From Saccharina japonica (taxonomy: Eukaryota > Sar > Phaeophyceae > Laminariales > Laminariaceae), in the NCBI GenBank assembly GCA_008828725.1, contig MEHQ01002397.1:1-64000 (forward strand): a DNA stretch of 64,000 nt. Reading direction: 5' to 3'. Under the pieces are notes generated by a model that ran no database searches, was not told the DNA's origin, and saw only the letters and a list, made by a program, of their open reading frames with translations. The translations under genes and the position numbers were made by a program. Below, piece after piece: positions 1 to 12,095 of the stretch. Every line of letters starts with the position of its first letter. Position 1 is the stretch's first letter.

Positions 1-835
1 TATCCCCTTCCTGTTTCGCCGCCTGGGGGGGGGGGTTAAGGATTACCCTGGGCTGGGGATTTTACCGATATTTTCCCCCCTATAGCTCAGCAGGTAATAC
101 CTCCACATTTGGCGTCGTCGGCAGCAGGTAATACCGCCACACCTGACTATTATTGAGCTATTTAAAGGCCTGTTATTGGTCGGTCCACATGTTCGGCAGT
201 AGCGCCACAGTCCTACGCCTTTGAACAAAAATATGGCGATGTCACCCTCTTCCAGTGTTCATGGCGGTCGATATGATACCAAATATGTGACATTGGAGTT
301 GGTGTTGCATGCGGCATTCGCGACTGACGAAATTTGGGGTGATATGCCTGAATCAGCTCGTATATGTGTATGGATAGTTACGTTCTACGTGGCTGCTTGT
401 AGCTGGTAGCACGGAAGAAAGCACACCTCGGTGATAACAATTTGGCGTTAAAACAATTTCACCGGGGGTGTGTTGTTGGAGGCGGGTCTGCTATCTATCG
501 TACACCCAGTCATAGCCAGCATGCACGGCAGCCCCGCACTTAGGGGGTGTTAAAACGAGGATTTGTGGTATTGAAGAGGCGTCCTAAGTCCTAAAGTTAA
601 GGGGTCCCTTCGGGCAAAACATATACTTGTAAGATAACTGCTATACATTTTTTTTAAATCTATTTATGGTATATATTATGTACTCGTATCATTTATTATC
701 GACTTTTTGATGAGTCCCTACTAAAATAGACATGTATCCTATTATAAGGCTCACATACCTCCCGGTGTACGTATAGGTTATGGGCAACATGTTTGTCATC
801 GTAGACGGATGAATTTGACACCTCGTTTGTTCATT
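1..835. other. No recognised feature
   Basis: Only short, overlapping open frames without a recognisable domain are present. A run of G lies near position 30. No splice-bounded exon or repeat shared with the rest of the window was noticed. Confidence 0.5.
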
Positions 836-1103
836 ACGGAAACCGCCTCCGACGAAAAAAACGTGCATTCCAAATTCCTGTGGTACCAACAAGACACACT
901 TGAAAAATGGCAGTTTCTACGGCTGCTAATCCTTGACTCGTACTCCTACGAGGTATACATTTTCGACTTGGAGGCGAAGCACTCTTAATATTAATATTGA
1001 TTGTAGACGAACCTACCTGGGCCTCCTGTTCGACCACCAGTAGTAGCGTCCTACACGTCAACAGCAGAGCGTTGATACCAAACAGGAGCTCCGGAACGAT
1101 CAA
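836..1103 (-). repeat. Dispersed repeat, copy 1
   Basis: Read on the minus strand, this segment matches 58,330-58,530 on the plus strand. Both share a block GTAGGACGCTAC, then TCGAAC, then GGTAGGTTC and TCTACAA. Later they share a stretch with CTGCCATTTTTC (GCCGCCATTTTTC in the other copy) and a GGTACCA box. The two copies lie at opposite ends of the window in opposite orientation. A peptide frame is partly conserved (QVGSST in both), so it may derive from a transposon protein, but I do not recognise a family. Confidence 0.55.
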
Positions 1104-1180
1104 AATTCTTGCTGTGGAGCACTTTCGTTTCGTGATGCAGACACAGCCAAGAGAGGCTGCGGTCGCTTACTTGCAGATCC

Positions 1181-1345
1181 ACTTAAGAACTGGTCCCACG
1201 TATTGGCCGACAAAACACTTGGAATAAGTGTGGGATATTGTTTTCAAATCTGAATGGGTTAACCCCTTAAGAACTGGTCCCCCGTTTTCGGGGACAAACT
1301 ACTTGGAATTAGTGTGGAATATTTTTTCAGTTCTGAATGGGTGAA
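1181..1345 (+). repeat. Two tandem copies of an 84-bp repeat
   Basis: The block TTAAGAACTGGTCCC recurs at 1,183 and 1,267. Each is followed by a GACAAA-ACTTGGAAT-AGTGTGG-ATATT order of matches and ends in TCTGAATGGGT. An inverted third copy lies at about 9,505-9,600. The C4TTAAGAACTGGTCCC end could be a transposon terminus, but no target duplication was found. Confidence 0.7.
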
Positions 1346-1650
1346 GAGACTATAACGAACAAGCTCAACGTTGGTCGGGAGCAGGTCTGAGCATTCGTAA
1401 TTCAGCTATTATTGCCGTTGTTTCGGTAAGGAGTATAACAGCCGATTTTCCTAATTGGCACTTGCATTTCCGATGACAATGAAGATCGATTTAAGTACTT
1501 TCTTGTTTTTCACGGGTTATATTTCGCTCACACTATAGTTTTCACTCGTTAATTGAATACATGCTCCTCGATGGTAGGTGACGACCCACGACAAAAAAAT
1601 CTAAGTCAACCTTGACAGGCTAGTAAAACAGAGGGCATAGAGGAATTAGC

Positions 1651-1680
1651 ATTTATGGGCGAGGTAGCTCGCCCATAAAT
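1651..1680. repeat. Perfect 13-bp hairpin
   Basis: ATTTATGGGCGAG and its exact reverse complement are separated by GTAG. It sits just before the first minisatellite array. It is too short to be assigned to an element and has no poly-T tail. Confidence 0.8.
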
Positions 1681-1799
1681 CCACATTTTCTTGGATCTTC
1701 GATATCTTGAGACTGCCGATACCGATTTCAATTGTTTTTGTGTCATCGACGGCTGTCACAGCTGACAATAGTTTAAAGTGCAAGTTTTCAAGGGTATGT

Positions 1800-2260
1800 T
1801 CTGTAGGGTTTGTAGATTTAGGGTACGGGTATGGGAGTGTTAGAGAACTTACAGAAGTTCCGGGTACGGGTATAAAAGTATTACAGAACTCACAGAAGTT
1901 CCGGGTATTGTGACACAGGCGTACAGAACTCACGGAAGTTCCGTCCGGGTATAAAATACTTGTCCCATTACCCCGGGTATTGTAGCACGGGGCGTACATA
2001 ACATATAATACAAAAGTTCAGGGTACGGGTATGGATGTCGTACAAAAGTTACAGAAATTCCGGGTACGGGTGTGAGGAGAGTGTTACAGAACTCACAGAA
2101 GTTCCGGGTATTGTGGCACGGGCGTACATAACTCACAAAAGTTCCGTAGAGGTATAAAAACGTTGTACCCGTACCCCGGGTATTGTGGCACGGGCGTACA
2201 GAGCTTACAGAAATTCCGGATACTGGTATGAGGGTCGCACAGAACTCACAGCAGTTTTTT
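1800..2260 (+). repeat. Minisatellite array 1 (CAGAAGTTCCGGGTA family)
   Basis: Degenerate tandem units combine ACAGAACT(C/T)ACAGAAGTTCCGGGTA with variable spacers such as CGGGTATAAAA or TTGTGGCACGGGCGTA. Unit length varies from roughly 35 to 60 bp. Short frames here, such as the repeated GTSVSSVR peptides on the minus strand, are repeat artefacts. The same family recurs at 4,680-5,060 in the same orientation. Confidence 0.85.
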
Positions 2261-2347
2261 GTCAGGAAACACTACCCGAGAAAAAACCCGGGTACGGATC
2301 TTTACGTAGCCTACAGAAGAAACGTTGCAAAGTTTGCATAACAATAC

Positions 2348-2904
2348 AGCAGTACAGGACACCTAATAAGAAACATAAAATCTGGTCCAGGCTGGATTTC
2401 TTATTCGAGAGAGGGTGCTTTCTACACTGTTAAATAGTTTCAACATAACGACTCCCAAGTTTCTTATTCTCCTTTTAAATATCAGCCTGGCTTACCTTTA
2501 AGCCTGTTTCTTATTAGTTGTCCTGTACTGTACAGCAGTTGTAGTACAGAAAACCTTATAAAACACAGGAAAGCTGGCCAAAGCTGCATTTCTTATTCAA
2601 GACAGGGTGCTCGCAACACTATAATAGCTTCAATATAAACGCATCTCGAATTTATGATTTGCTCTAAATATCAGGGTGGCTTTTTTACTTTCACATAATA
2701 CCCTGTTTCTAATTTCGTGCCGCGTACAGTACAGGACACTATTAAGAAACAGGAAATCTGGTCCCGGCTGGATTTCTTATTTGAGAGAGGGTGCTTTCTA
2801 CTTTAATTTCAAGGTAACGACTCCCGAATTGCTTATGTTCCTAAAAACACCAAACTGGCTTTCTTATTAGCCTGTTTCTTATTTGGTGTCCTGTACTACT
2901 GTAC
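2348..2904. mobile_element. Three tandem MITE-like units with terminal inverted repeats
   Basis: Three units of about 185-190 bp follow one another, with matching points near 2,365, 2,552 and 2,744. Units one and three begin with CAGTACAGGACAC, then a TAA/TTAAGAAAC block, and end with its inverse GTTTCTTATT...GTCCTGTACT. The middle unit has diverged ends. Interiors share CTGGATTTCTTATT and GAGAGAGGGTGCTTTCTAC. There is no coding capacity, which fits non-autonomous DNA-transposon copies (MITEs). No clear target-site duplication was seen. A weak relative lies near 12,635-12,730. Confidence 0.7.
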
Positions 2905-4680
2905 GAGTACTACAGGACTCCTCTTGTGTTCTCGTAAACGCGCCGGTGAACCGACAAAAATAATAACCAAGAACAGCTACGTACAGGTATATATTATAGG
3001 TACGTATTATATTATAACCCGTAACTGGTCACTCCCTTCTTCCCCTCGCTGCCTTGGCAAGGTTTTTGGCTTTGTCATGGCCCATAAGGAGGGGGGGGGT
3101 CTTTCTAGCGACCAAGGCTAGACTCACCCTCAAGCGGACCGATACCTTCTTGCCGCTGCGCACCCGCCGCGAAGCGTGTGCAGCGGTGGAGCTGGATCGG
3201 CACTGGTGGGTCAGGCGCAAAAGTTCAGATGCACGGGCCTTTTTGGCCGTCGGTGTAGACAGCAATGCCCATAGCACTTTTGTGCGCGGAGGCAGACGCC
3301 ATCAGAAAGGTGGATGGACACTACGTACACGGCCCTAGGTGTGTTTGCTAGAGGGAGTTGTTCCTGTCTCAGTAACCTGGCTTCGCCATCAAAGGGGGAG
3401 GGAGCGTGTGGCGACGAGCTGAATACTGGACTGGTTGGCCCCTTCAGGGTGAGAAATTTTATTTTCCAGACCAAGCAGCCTGAGTGCAACGAGGGGGAAA
3501 GCGAGGAGCCGACTGGGAAGGACAGCAACTAGAGCGTGTACGGACGGAGCTGGTCGAATATGGTCGTGCTAGGACTGGCCAAGCGGCACCGGAGCCGCGC
3601 GCCGGAGCAGCACCACAGCAGCTCCGCCGGAGCAACAGCACAGCCGCGCGGAGCAGCCATCCGGAGCACGGACGACATCGACCCGTGGCGAACGGACAAA
3701 CAATATTTTTGTTGACAAATATTTCGTTTTTTTCCCCTGAATATTGTTGTTGGGTCTGTGTGGATGACGTCACTGGTTTTGTAGAGAGACGCGGCAGAGA
3801 TGGCGCGGACACCCCGGGTGCCTTAATTGTGTGCCTGATCGTGGAAGACTCCTTCAATGTGGATTGATAACTAATGAGTGTCGATGTTTATAATGCTGTG
3901 CCTAACACAGACGTTCAGGAAAGATTCGTTGTTAATTGACGTGATGGCTTTGGCTGGCTGTTCTTTTTCACTGTTTTCCCGCGGACTGTCGTTCTGGCAG
4001 CACTTCAGACAGCAGCTGCGTGCTCCATCTTGTTCCCACGCCTACCGTGTGTCTTTGTACAGACAGCACTTCAGACAGTAGTTACGCTGTAGTCGGCAAA
4101 TTCACTGGTAAAGAGTGGGAGGGGGGGGGGGCGATGCTGCTGTAGTCGAATGGAGGTTGCGGGTGTGTAGTTCAGTTTCGGACACGCATAACATGCTGTA
4201 GGGATTTTAGGTGTACCTCTTCGGACTTGTGTATATTTTCCCTGCTAAGTGTGCGTGTTCTTTAGGATTATCTGATGGCTCTACGATCGATCGTAGCACT
4301 CTTGTGACCACGGGCTGTGATCTAGCTACAGTAGATCAGACTATAGGGATCAGCAACTGAAACGAGTTTAATGTGAAGACAACAACAACAACAATTATAT
4401 AACGATGAGTATAATGCGATGTGTACGTACGACGTGAACGTATCTGGTACTACGGTAAATACGATTACGATACTGTACGTATGATACAATACGTATAATA
4501 CATACGGATAATATATATGTTATATCATACGCACCTGTTACACAGTAGTCTAATATAAGTACTAATTAATAGAACGTATCATTTTCATCTTTGGGCGGCG
4601 AAATATGCAAGAAAGACAAAAAAGGAACCACAGAGTAGTACTATAAGAACGAACGAAAAAGTATGGTCTGAACCCGAATA
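2905..4680. other. No recognised gene; GC-rich 3.05-3.75 kb stretch
   Basis: Positions 3,050-3,700 are more GC-rich than the surroundings and carry overlapping open frames on both strands (94 and 127 codons on plus; 82, 105 and 132 on minus). None contains a recognisable domain, and no frame stands out from the others. Positions 4,430-4,560 are rich in TACG and GTAC words. I cannot name a gene here. Confidence 0.4.
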
Positions 4681-5060
4681 GGTACCGGCACCTCAGGGTA
4701 TTGTGATAAAGGTATACCCTTACCTGGGGTATTGTGCCAAAGGTGTTACAGAACTTACAAAAGTTCCGGGTACGAGTATGGATGTCTTACAGAACTTACA
4801 GAAGTTCCGGGTGAGGGTATAAAACCCTTGCAGAACTCACAGAAGTTCCGGGTATTGTGGCCCGGGCGTACAGAACTCACAGAAGTTCCGGGCAGGTACA
4901 AGCACGTTGTACCGGTACCCGGGTATTGTGAAACGGGGAGCACAGAACTCACAGAAGTTCCGGGTACGGGTATGAAGGTCGTACAGAACTTACAGAAGTT
5001 CCGGGTACTGGTATAAAACCCTCACAGAACTTACAGAACTTACAGAAGTTCTCTGTAGGG
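4680..5060 (+). repeat. Minisatellite array 2 (CAGAAGTTCCGGGTA family)
   Basis: Same degenerate unit as at 1,800-2,260 and in the same orientation. It includes ACAGAACTCACAGAAGTTCC, GTATTGTGG and TACGGGTATGA elements, and ends in a short inverted GGGTATTTACCGGGTAAATACCC stretch at about 5,058-5,080. The intervening 2.4 kb holds the MITE-like units, so one array may have been split by insertions or copied. Confidence 0.85.
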
Positions 5061-5568
5061 TATTTACCGGGTAAATACCCCGGGTATGGTTCTGTAGGTA
5101 CCCTACATAACCTGACTTTGTAATCTTTGTATGTGAGGGGAGTACATCCTTACAATTCATAACTCAGATTTTTCGATTTTCAGTCTCATCGGAAAGGCAA
5201 TTCGCAATTCGCAATTAGGAAAATAGGCTGTGTTATGGTGTTGCCTCGTAGTGTGCCACAGGCCACAAAAAGTTTTGCTGCTATAAACAAGACTAATATT
5301 ATATTTTCCAAAGACTCGAGTACTCAAAACAAAATGACCGAAGCGGCCCCTTTCGTTATTGCCAAGGAGATGAGGAGTGTAAACAAACCTCAGCTACATT
5401 GCCGAGGGTGGTGTGTGCTAAACAAAATCACAATGAATGTCAGGGAGAGTGAACAGACCGACATTGCTGGGGGTGTGGTAACAAAGGCTTAGCTAAAACA
5501 CGAGAGGTACAGGCCCTATATATACCTGAGCTGTTTTTTCAGTATCACGCAATGCCGGTTATTCTCAC
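5061..5568. other. No recognised feature
   Basis: One 85-codon plus frame (5,235-5,492) without a recognisable domain; otherwise nothing was seen. Confidence 0.4.
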
Positions 5569-6818
5569 CAATGATGTGCACCGAAAACCGAAAAAAACGA
5601 ATGTTTCGATTTTGGACGACCGAAAACTGTTATGTTTCGGTTTTTCTGTTTCCAAAATAAAACAAAATCGGACAACCGACTCGGTGTGTCTTCAGTCGTT
5701 TTGTTTCCCCGTCCACTAAGCCAATAACGCCTACATATCTACGTGGAAACCCCTTTATGTATGGGCATGGATACGCACACAGCACACAGCACACAGCACA
5801 TAACACACAGCCAGCAGCAGCGGCAACAACATTCGCCCAGGGCACAGGGTACCGCGGTACAACAGTGCGTCGCGCGACTGCGAAGGACAACCATGTGTCC
5901 GGTTCACACGGCAATGCTGACTCTGAATATGAGCCAGAGACAGAGGCGTGTGCAGGCGAAGGGGGAGTGGACGTGGAGAGCTCGGACGATGATATCGTGA
6001 AGGTTGTGAGCAAGCCTCTCGGTGGTCGCGTTGCAGCGTCAAAGGCGGCGGCAGACTTCGTGACCTGCAGACAGTCGAACTGAATTAGTTACAAGACACG
6101 TTCATAATCCACTAATGTTGCAATACTGGTTCCCTGATATGTTGAGATTGTCCGTTACCCGTCACTTTCACTCGTTTGCCCACGAACAGTGGGTTCACGA
6201 GCTATAATCGATGTGATGGTTGTTCGTTTTGGGCTTGTTTTGTTATCTATCGCGTGGGGGTCCGTTTTTCAATCGTTTCTTCGCCCGCTAAACTATCGCC
6301 CTCTGCCTACACTGCGCATGAATTCGTACTCACAGCCCCCCCTTCAGCAACCTACAGTTATGATGGCGTTAGCTGTACACTGCAAGTTGTATATATTATT
6401 ACATATCTAGACTGCACATCAGCAGTGCCCTCGTGCCCTCGTGTTTTACTATCCTACTATATTTCTATGTTGGCAACGGCTGTACTTGAAGATATTGAAG
6501 GCTGCAGATTATAAGTATTCAAGTCGGCCTGTACCGTGTGTGGCGCAGCAGACAAAGGTACTGCAGGAGGGCCACTTCACACCATACCACGATCATATCG
6601 TCACATTATGCCAACACATGCGCACCGAATCCTTAGAAATGTGGACCGTTTGGCTAGTTTAGTCGGGTCGGGAAACCGACCGAAAAAGTGACTGAAGTAT
6701 GTTCGGTTTCCGTTTCGTTTTTTTTTGTTTTTTAAACAAACGACCGAAACCGACCGACTTTTCGGTGAGAAACCGAAACAACGACCGAGTGCCCTTTCAT
6801 TTTCGGTTCACATCACTT
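5569..6818. mobile_element. 1.25-kb element with hAT-like terminal inverted repeats
   Basis: The left end reads CAATGATGTGCACCGAAAAC. The right end, read inverted, is AAGTGATGTGAACCGAAAAT. Both sub-terminal regions are packed with CGAAAAC/ACCGAAA motifs in opposite orientation. Such ends are usual for hAT-type DNA transposons, and each outer decamer is one base away from CAGTGATGTG. The interior holds a 108-codon plus frame (5,757-6,083) whose acidic ESSDDDIV segment could be exonic, but no transposase core or dimerisation domain. The flanking octamers do not match, so no target duplication supports the borders. It is best read as a non-autonomous or decayed copy. Confidence 0.5.
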
Positions 6819-7354
6819 TAGGGCACACGTCCGAACCCCGGGGATGACAGCAAAACTCTCCGCCAAGCTGCGATACCGGAACAACGGTTACCTGTAATCG
6901 GACAATACCGGCATTTAATGATGTGGGACTCCCGATGATGACACGTCTAAGGCCTTGTCCCACTACCAAGTTGTCTGTTGTCATTTTGTTATACCAACCC
7001 TCCTTTTCAACTCACAGCCAGCACAACAGCAGTATCGTACCGTTAAGAGCTACGTATTGTTATCGAGTAAATCACCGCAGTGCGCGCTGGTACTTTGTTG
7101 AAACAATGGGGTTACTAGTGAAGCATCCAACCAAATATAATAAACAACACAAAGAAGCAAACAATAATCGTCTAAATCAAGAAGCAAGAAATCATTATAG
7201 AAGACACGCAATTGCGAAACGTTACTGGAACTGTTTTTCTGAACGACGGGTGTCGGAAGTGGCACCACCCGAAGACCTTTCATACCATCAAGTACTAATT
7301 TCCAACGCAGCGCCCACTTGACGAAAAGTGGCGAGCGCTTAGTAGGAACATAGG
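6819..7354. other. No recognised feature
   Basis: A 132-codon plus frame (6,923-7,321) and overlapping minus frames are present. None has a recognisable domain. Confidence 0.4.
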
Positions 7355-8130
7355 ACGCATCGCGGTAGGCTGCCGGTTCGCTCCCCAAACCAGGCCCACC
7401 ATAGAACGCATGAGAGATCTGCGTGGGCATACTTCACTAGTGCATACCGGAACTCTTCGCGCCCGGGCTCTGCTGATCGAGGCTAGCCACGCAACCGTTG
7501 CCGGGTTTTCGGACTGGTCACTCGCCCACCCACACTTGATATCTACCACAATAGAAACACAGAATATCATCTCCAAACGCAAGTCCCTCGGGACGACGGA
7601 GTCAGTGCTGACGACCGAAGCTACACACATACGAAGTATATGTATGATGTGGACATATTTTATGGCTAGTGGTTAATTAGTCTAGTGAGGGTGTAATATG
7701 TGTTTCGCGCTGATCGACCGGTTGGAACACTCATTTATCTAAAGGATAAACGGAGACTAGCCACAACACTTTGCCTGAGATTGCAGTGGCCGTGTCGCGA
7801 AGGGTGGGGACTGCGCAATAAAAAACAAACAATGCGCCTCGGTGGCCTGCCGGTTTACTCCTCTAAAACAGGCCCACGGTTGCACCCATGAGATGTATTA
7901 TGTGTGTGAGTCTACTTCTTCACTATTAATAGTGCCTACCGAACCTTCTCGAGCCCAGGCTCTGCTAAACGAGGCCTACCACCCAACACTCGTCAAGGTG
8001 GCAGACCAGGCACTCGCCCACTCACACGACGTGTTTCAAGGAATACAGACACAGGAGATCATAGCCTACCGAAGCTCCCTCCGGACGACGGACTCAGCGA
8101 TGACGCCACCCGCTCTATATACTGTCGACA
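7355..8130 (+). repeat. Two direct copies of a dispersed repeat (about 290 bp each)
   Basis: Copy one (7,355-7,640) and copy two (7,840-8,130) share in order CTGCCGGTT, CAGGCCCAC, GCATGAGAT or CCATGAGAT, CTCTGCT, GAGGC, CACTCGCCCAC, AGAAACACAG/CAGACACAGG, ATCAT and GACGACGGA-TCAG. Spacing is about 480 bp. More diverged copies occur at 25,495-25,765 and 25,913-26,200, so this family is spread through the locus. Confidence 0.65.
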
Positions 8131-9504
8131 TCATCGAGGAAAACTTGGCGTTCCTTCTTTTTCCCCTTGGTGAATCGTGGTGTCTTTATATCGTAATGCT
8201 GCAGGACACAATTACAATCGAAACATGAGGAGGGTCACAAAATTTACCGTATTTCTCTACGTAGTGTCGATAACTGGTAATTGCCAATATGTATATCTAC
8301 GATACGTACCGGTAAGATATATACACGAACGCATAATATTCAGTATATATATTTTACCTTTAGATCCCCACCAGCAATATATCATAGTGGTGGTTGTGTT
8401 TCCGGCGATTGGCTAAACAGTTACTACCAGCCATCACTCGGATAATAATCCTTGGAGCCCCAAAACCCTGCAAGTACAGGCGGCGTGCTCAGCACGAAGA
8501 GCACCGAAATGCTCAATGTTTAAGGTCCTGTCGTTCGGTATAGGCACAATAGGACATCCTGCTCCCCAAGATACTGCGACCACGCAATCAAACGCTGAAA
8601 TACTGCCAGTACTGTTATCGCAATACTGTATTCGCAATACGAGTACTACTGGTCGGCGCTTACGCCGCACATTGGCCGCTGATAAGACCAAAGTTACCAC
8701 TGTTTTGCCGCGCTATCTCGGGGTCACACAAGGGCTAAGAAGGTCAGTGCTGGACAGCTCTGTTACATGTCGTGTTTGGTCTTAATGGGGGGCGGGCCCC
8801 ATAGTGTACAATTAATAGGAATGTTACGCCTCCTCCATTCTTATCGGAGCCATAAATATCAAAAATCTCCAAAAGTTCGAATATTGTTTTTCACGTCAAT
8901 TTTCAATTTTTCAACGATTTCGTTTTTCCCCCCCCATTTATTGGAACGTGAAGCCTTAGCCTTCAAAACATTTTGCCCTCTGAAGAATTTCGATAATTTC
9001 AAAGATTTAGAATATGTCCTCTTTTTTTTAGTATTAAAAATATTGCAAATTATGGAAAAAAGCTACCGGTACTCGTTAATAACGACCCTTACGACCCTTA
9101 TTACTATTAATAGGACATACATATGATACGTAACTCGTAAAACTACGAAGCGAAAAATTGCCCCGAGTACGTACGTACGAGTGGTGGTCGTTCTCACATT
9201 AAGACCTGATCGCTCAACAAGTAGACCTTAGTCACGGAACAGGCTGGAAAAAGCTCTGGATGGAGTGAAAGAATGCCTCAGACAAACAAAAACAAATATA
9301 TACGAAGTACAACGCAGTACGATAAACATCATAACTACCGTGGCCTATCGTACACTACATACATGAGAAATTGAAATCAACGCAAAGGAAAAACCAAAAA
9401 AGAAAAAGACGTAAATTAGAGATATATACAGTACAAAGGAAAAGAAGGAACAATACATGAAGGAACAATAATGGAAGGAAGCCACAGAGAAAACAGGGAA
9501 AAAA
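8131..9504. other. No recognised gene; AT-rich
   Basis: Positions 8,850-9,060 are T-rich and 9,380-9,500 A-rich. The 119-codon plus frame at 8,767-9,126 is low in complexity and has no recognised domain. Confidence 0.4.
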
Positions 9505-9600
9505 CAAAATGAACTGGAAAATGTATCTCAAACTAATTCCTAGTAGTTTGTACCCAAATATATGGGACCAGTTCTTAAGGGGTTGAGTGACAAAAATAGG
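9505..9600 (-). repeat. Inverted copy of the 84-bp TTAAGAACTGGTCCC repeat
   Basis: Read on the minus strand it gives CCCCTTAAGAACTGGTCCC, then TACAAACTACT, GGAATTAGT and a TTTTCCAGTTC end. This matches the two tandem units at 1,181-1,345. Confidence 0.65.
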
Positions 9601-9616
9601 AACCCACATTTATAAC

Positions 9617-10205
9617 TTATAACACGCGTACTCTGTTTTCGCGTATCAAACGAAATCCAAAATTTCGACTGGTATATGGCGCAGGCGGCTGGTAGAACAC
9701 CAGGTACGTATAGCCCGAAATTGAGAACTTCATGTTTTGAAAGCACGTAACAACAGCAATTACCTCGAAGCTTGACATTCCGAAATAAATCAACTCTCGG
9801 TACTGTTCCACGGTTGTTATAACGGTTGTATAATATATACTATTAATATCAATATGCACGACGTCACAGGTATATGGCACGTACTCGTACATAGTACATA
9901 TATACCTACCTCGCCATGCCAGTTGACGTTCGGCTTGTTGCAAAAACGGCGCAGCCGCGTTTCTCGCCTGTTCCTGCTCCGTTTAGGGTCGTATTTGGGG
10001 TCATACTCTTTTTTCGAGTTCCACACGAAATCCAAACTTCAGACTGGTAATATATATATACGAAGTATGTATATTGCAGGTGGCTGGTATCATACAAGGT
10101 ACGTATCGCCCAAAATTGAAAACTTCATGATTTGAAAGCACGTAATAACAACAATTACCTCGAAGCTTAACATCATGAAAGAGTTGAACTCTCGGTACTA
10201 CTGTT
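9617..10205 (+). repeat. Dispersed repeat with internal direct duplication
   Basis: Positions 9,630-9,810 and 10,005-10,205 are direct repeats (shared CGAAATCCAAA, CTGGTA, GGTACGTAT, TTGA-AACTTCATG, TTTGAAAGCACGTAA, AATTACCTCGAAGCTT, CTCTCGGTACT). They flank a unit at 9,810-10,004 that recurs at 11,890-12,095. This resembles two copies of a long terminal repeat around a very short body, but no coding region or primer site is visible. Confidence 0.6.
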
Positions 10206-11889
10206 AGGAGTGTCGATCGATCATGTTTTAGACGTAAAACAATGTCCGGTCTATTCGACAAACCGTTCAAAAAATCGAAAACAAATATTTTTGAAAAGTG
10301 TCTCCTACAACCCTATTTACTTGATTTTAGACTGCAATCACGGTTGCAGTAAATGCAAATTTTCTCCACAATACAAACGAATTGGTGGCTGTCATTCGAC
10401 AGACACACGTAATCGATGAAGACCGAGGGGAACACAAATTGTTTTTTTTTCTGCAGTGTTTTTTTCCGCGTATACGATTGAAAATGTTCGCAAAAACTCG
10501 ATTTTGATGTTTAATTCGTATCTTTCTGTCCCTTGCGGAAGAAATCTTCGACATAACATCAAAAGTAATACATGATTTCCCCTCCGCCACGACATTGTGC
10601 ACACAGCAAAGCCACCCGCGCTTGAATCCATCAAGTACTCGACAAGAAATCTTGCACACAAGTTGATCCACTTTTGAGTAATTCTTCGATTTTTTTTTTC
10701 ATCGCTTGCTCTTTTCGTATATACCAGGTATGGTTCATGGTGTGATTTGGCGCTTAAATCTTGACTGAGTTGGCGCGTACGTACGAGTATATTTTGTTTG
10801 GCCGTGCTTCTTCGATGCTTGGTTTCTTGTACGAAGTAGTCCCGGGCGGTGCCTTTGAACGACTTGCTTTGCCGTACGATACCATGCTGCTGCTGCTGTA
10901 GGGGGTAGCATCCAGTGGTTGCGGCAGCAGTATGGGTAGTGTCTACAGCTGCAGATGTTTTTCACTGATGGGTGAAGTCGAGCCTTTGCGATTCACAACA
11001 ACGATCGCCTTCGAGCGTTTATTATTATATAGTTTAGTGAGGAAAACACGAGACCAAATATTTTTTCATCATTGTAGTGTTTGATCAGTACCACTTTGTC
11101 CCAAAATATAAGGAACGTTTGGATGAAACAATCCAAGAAAAAAAACCATTATATTTGCAGACAGACGAGTACCAGGTGCCTGGTACCAGTTGGTATAAAA
11201 TATAAAACATGTTGTACCACAGCACCTGCGAGTAGGTGCTCATATGCCAATCACCCTTGCCGAGAGAACCCACACGGAAAAGGGGTGAGTCAACCCCGCA
11301 GTGACGGCGAGATGCAAGATGTATATACAACACGCGACCGATGCGATGCGCAAAGATGGGAGTATCCTGTGCAGCAGGAGCAGCAGCAGCAGAAGCAGCT
11401 GCGGGTTCCTCAGCCCAGCGCTATCGCCGGCTGCACCAGCAGCGCTACTGCAGGTTGTGCCATCCAGGTTTGCTCGCAAGGCAGCAGTAGCAGCGGGGTG
11501 GCCACCTCCGGCTTCAAGCGTGTCCAGCAAGGGATCCACTGGCCTTCTATCGGCCATCGCGCAGGAGCTTGTACGAGACAACTCTGTGCTCCGCCGATGC
11601 TAACTCCTCTGTGGAACGCTGCTACTCTGAGTGGTGCCGAGCAACACTTCCTCGGTGCTTGTTCACCTTTTTTGTTTTTAACAATTTGCTGCTCGTGCTT
11701 GTACGCCACTCTGCTGCTGCGTCGATCATAACACGGCACATCTTTGTCTTTTTTGTTTGAAAGGTAGCATCACTGAATAGTTTTTTGGGGCAATTTGCCC
11801 TGTTCGGATTGGTTGATTTTCTAAAGATTTTTTTTCCCAGATATCGATCATGGGACATTTCCTTGCCTTTTTTTACGTCTAAAACGAAT
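10206..11889. other. No recognised gene; open frames of unknown meaning
   Basis: A minus frame at 10,327-10,671 is rich in Lys and Arg (IKHQNR, FNRIRGKK). A 216-codon plus frame at 11,081-11,731 overlaps a 100-codon frame at 11,301-11,603 over a CAG-rich stretch. None shows a domain I recognise. The long plus frame owes much of its openness to the trinucleotide-like composition near 11,370-11,480. Confidence 0.35.
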
Positions 11890-12095
11890 CCATCGACAAC
11901 CCTAACTGTACCACGGTTGTTAACGGTTGTATGTATACACTATCAATAGGTACGACGTCACAGGTATATGACATGTACTCGTGCATGTATACCTACCTCG
12001 CCATGCCAGTTGACTTTCGGCTTGTTGCAAAAGCGGCGAAGCCGCGTTTCTCGCCTGTTCCTGCTCCGTTTAGGGTCGTGTTTGGGGTAAGGGCA
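11890..12095 (+). repeat. Second copy of the 9.81-10.00 kb repeat unit
   Basis: It shares CCACGGTTGTTA, AACGGTTGTAT, ACGACGTCACAGGTATATG, ACCTACCTCGCCATGCCAGT, TTCGGCTTGTTGCAAAA and a 40-bp GCCGCGTTTCTCGCC...TTTAGGGTCGT block with the earlier copy. Identity by eye is high, which points to a recent spread. Confidence 0.8.

Noticed and set aside
11081..11731. 216-codon plus frame
   Set aside because: No domain. Other frames over the same CAG-rich stretch are equally open, and no splice-supported start was seen.
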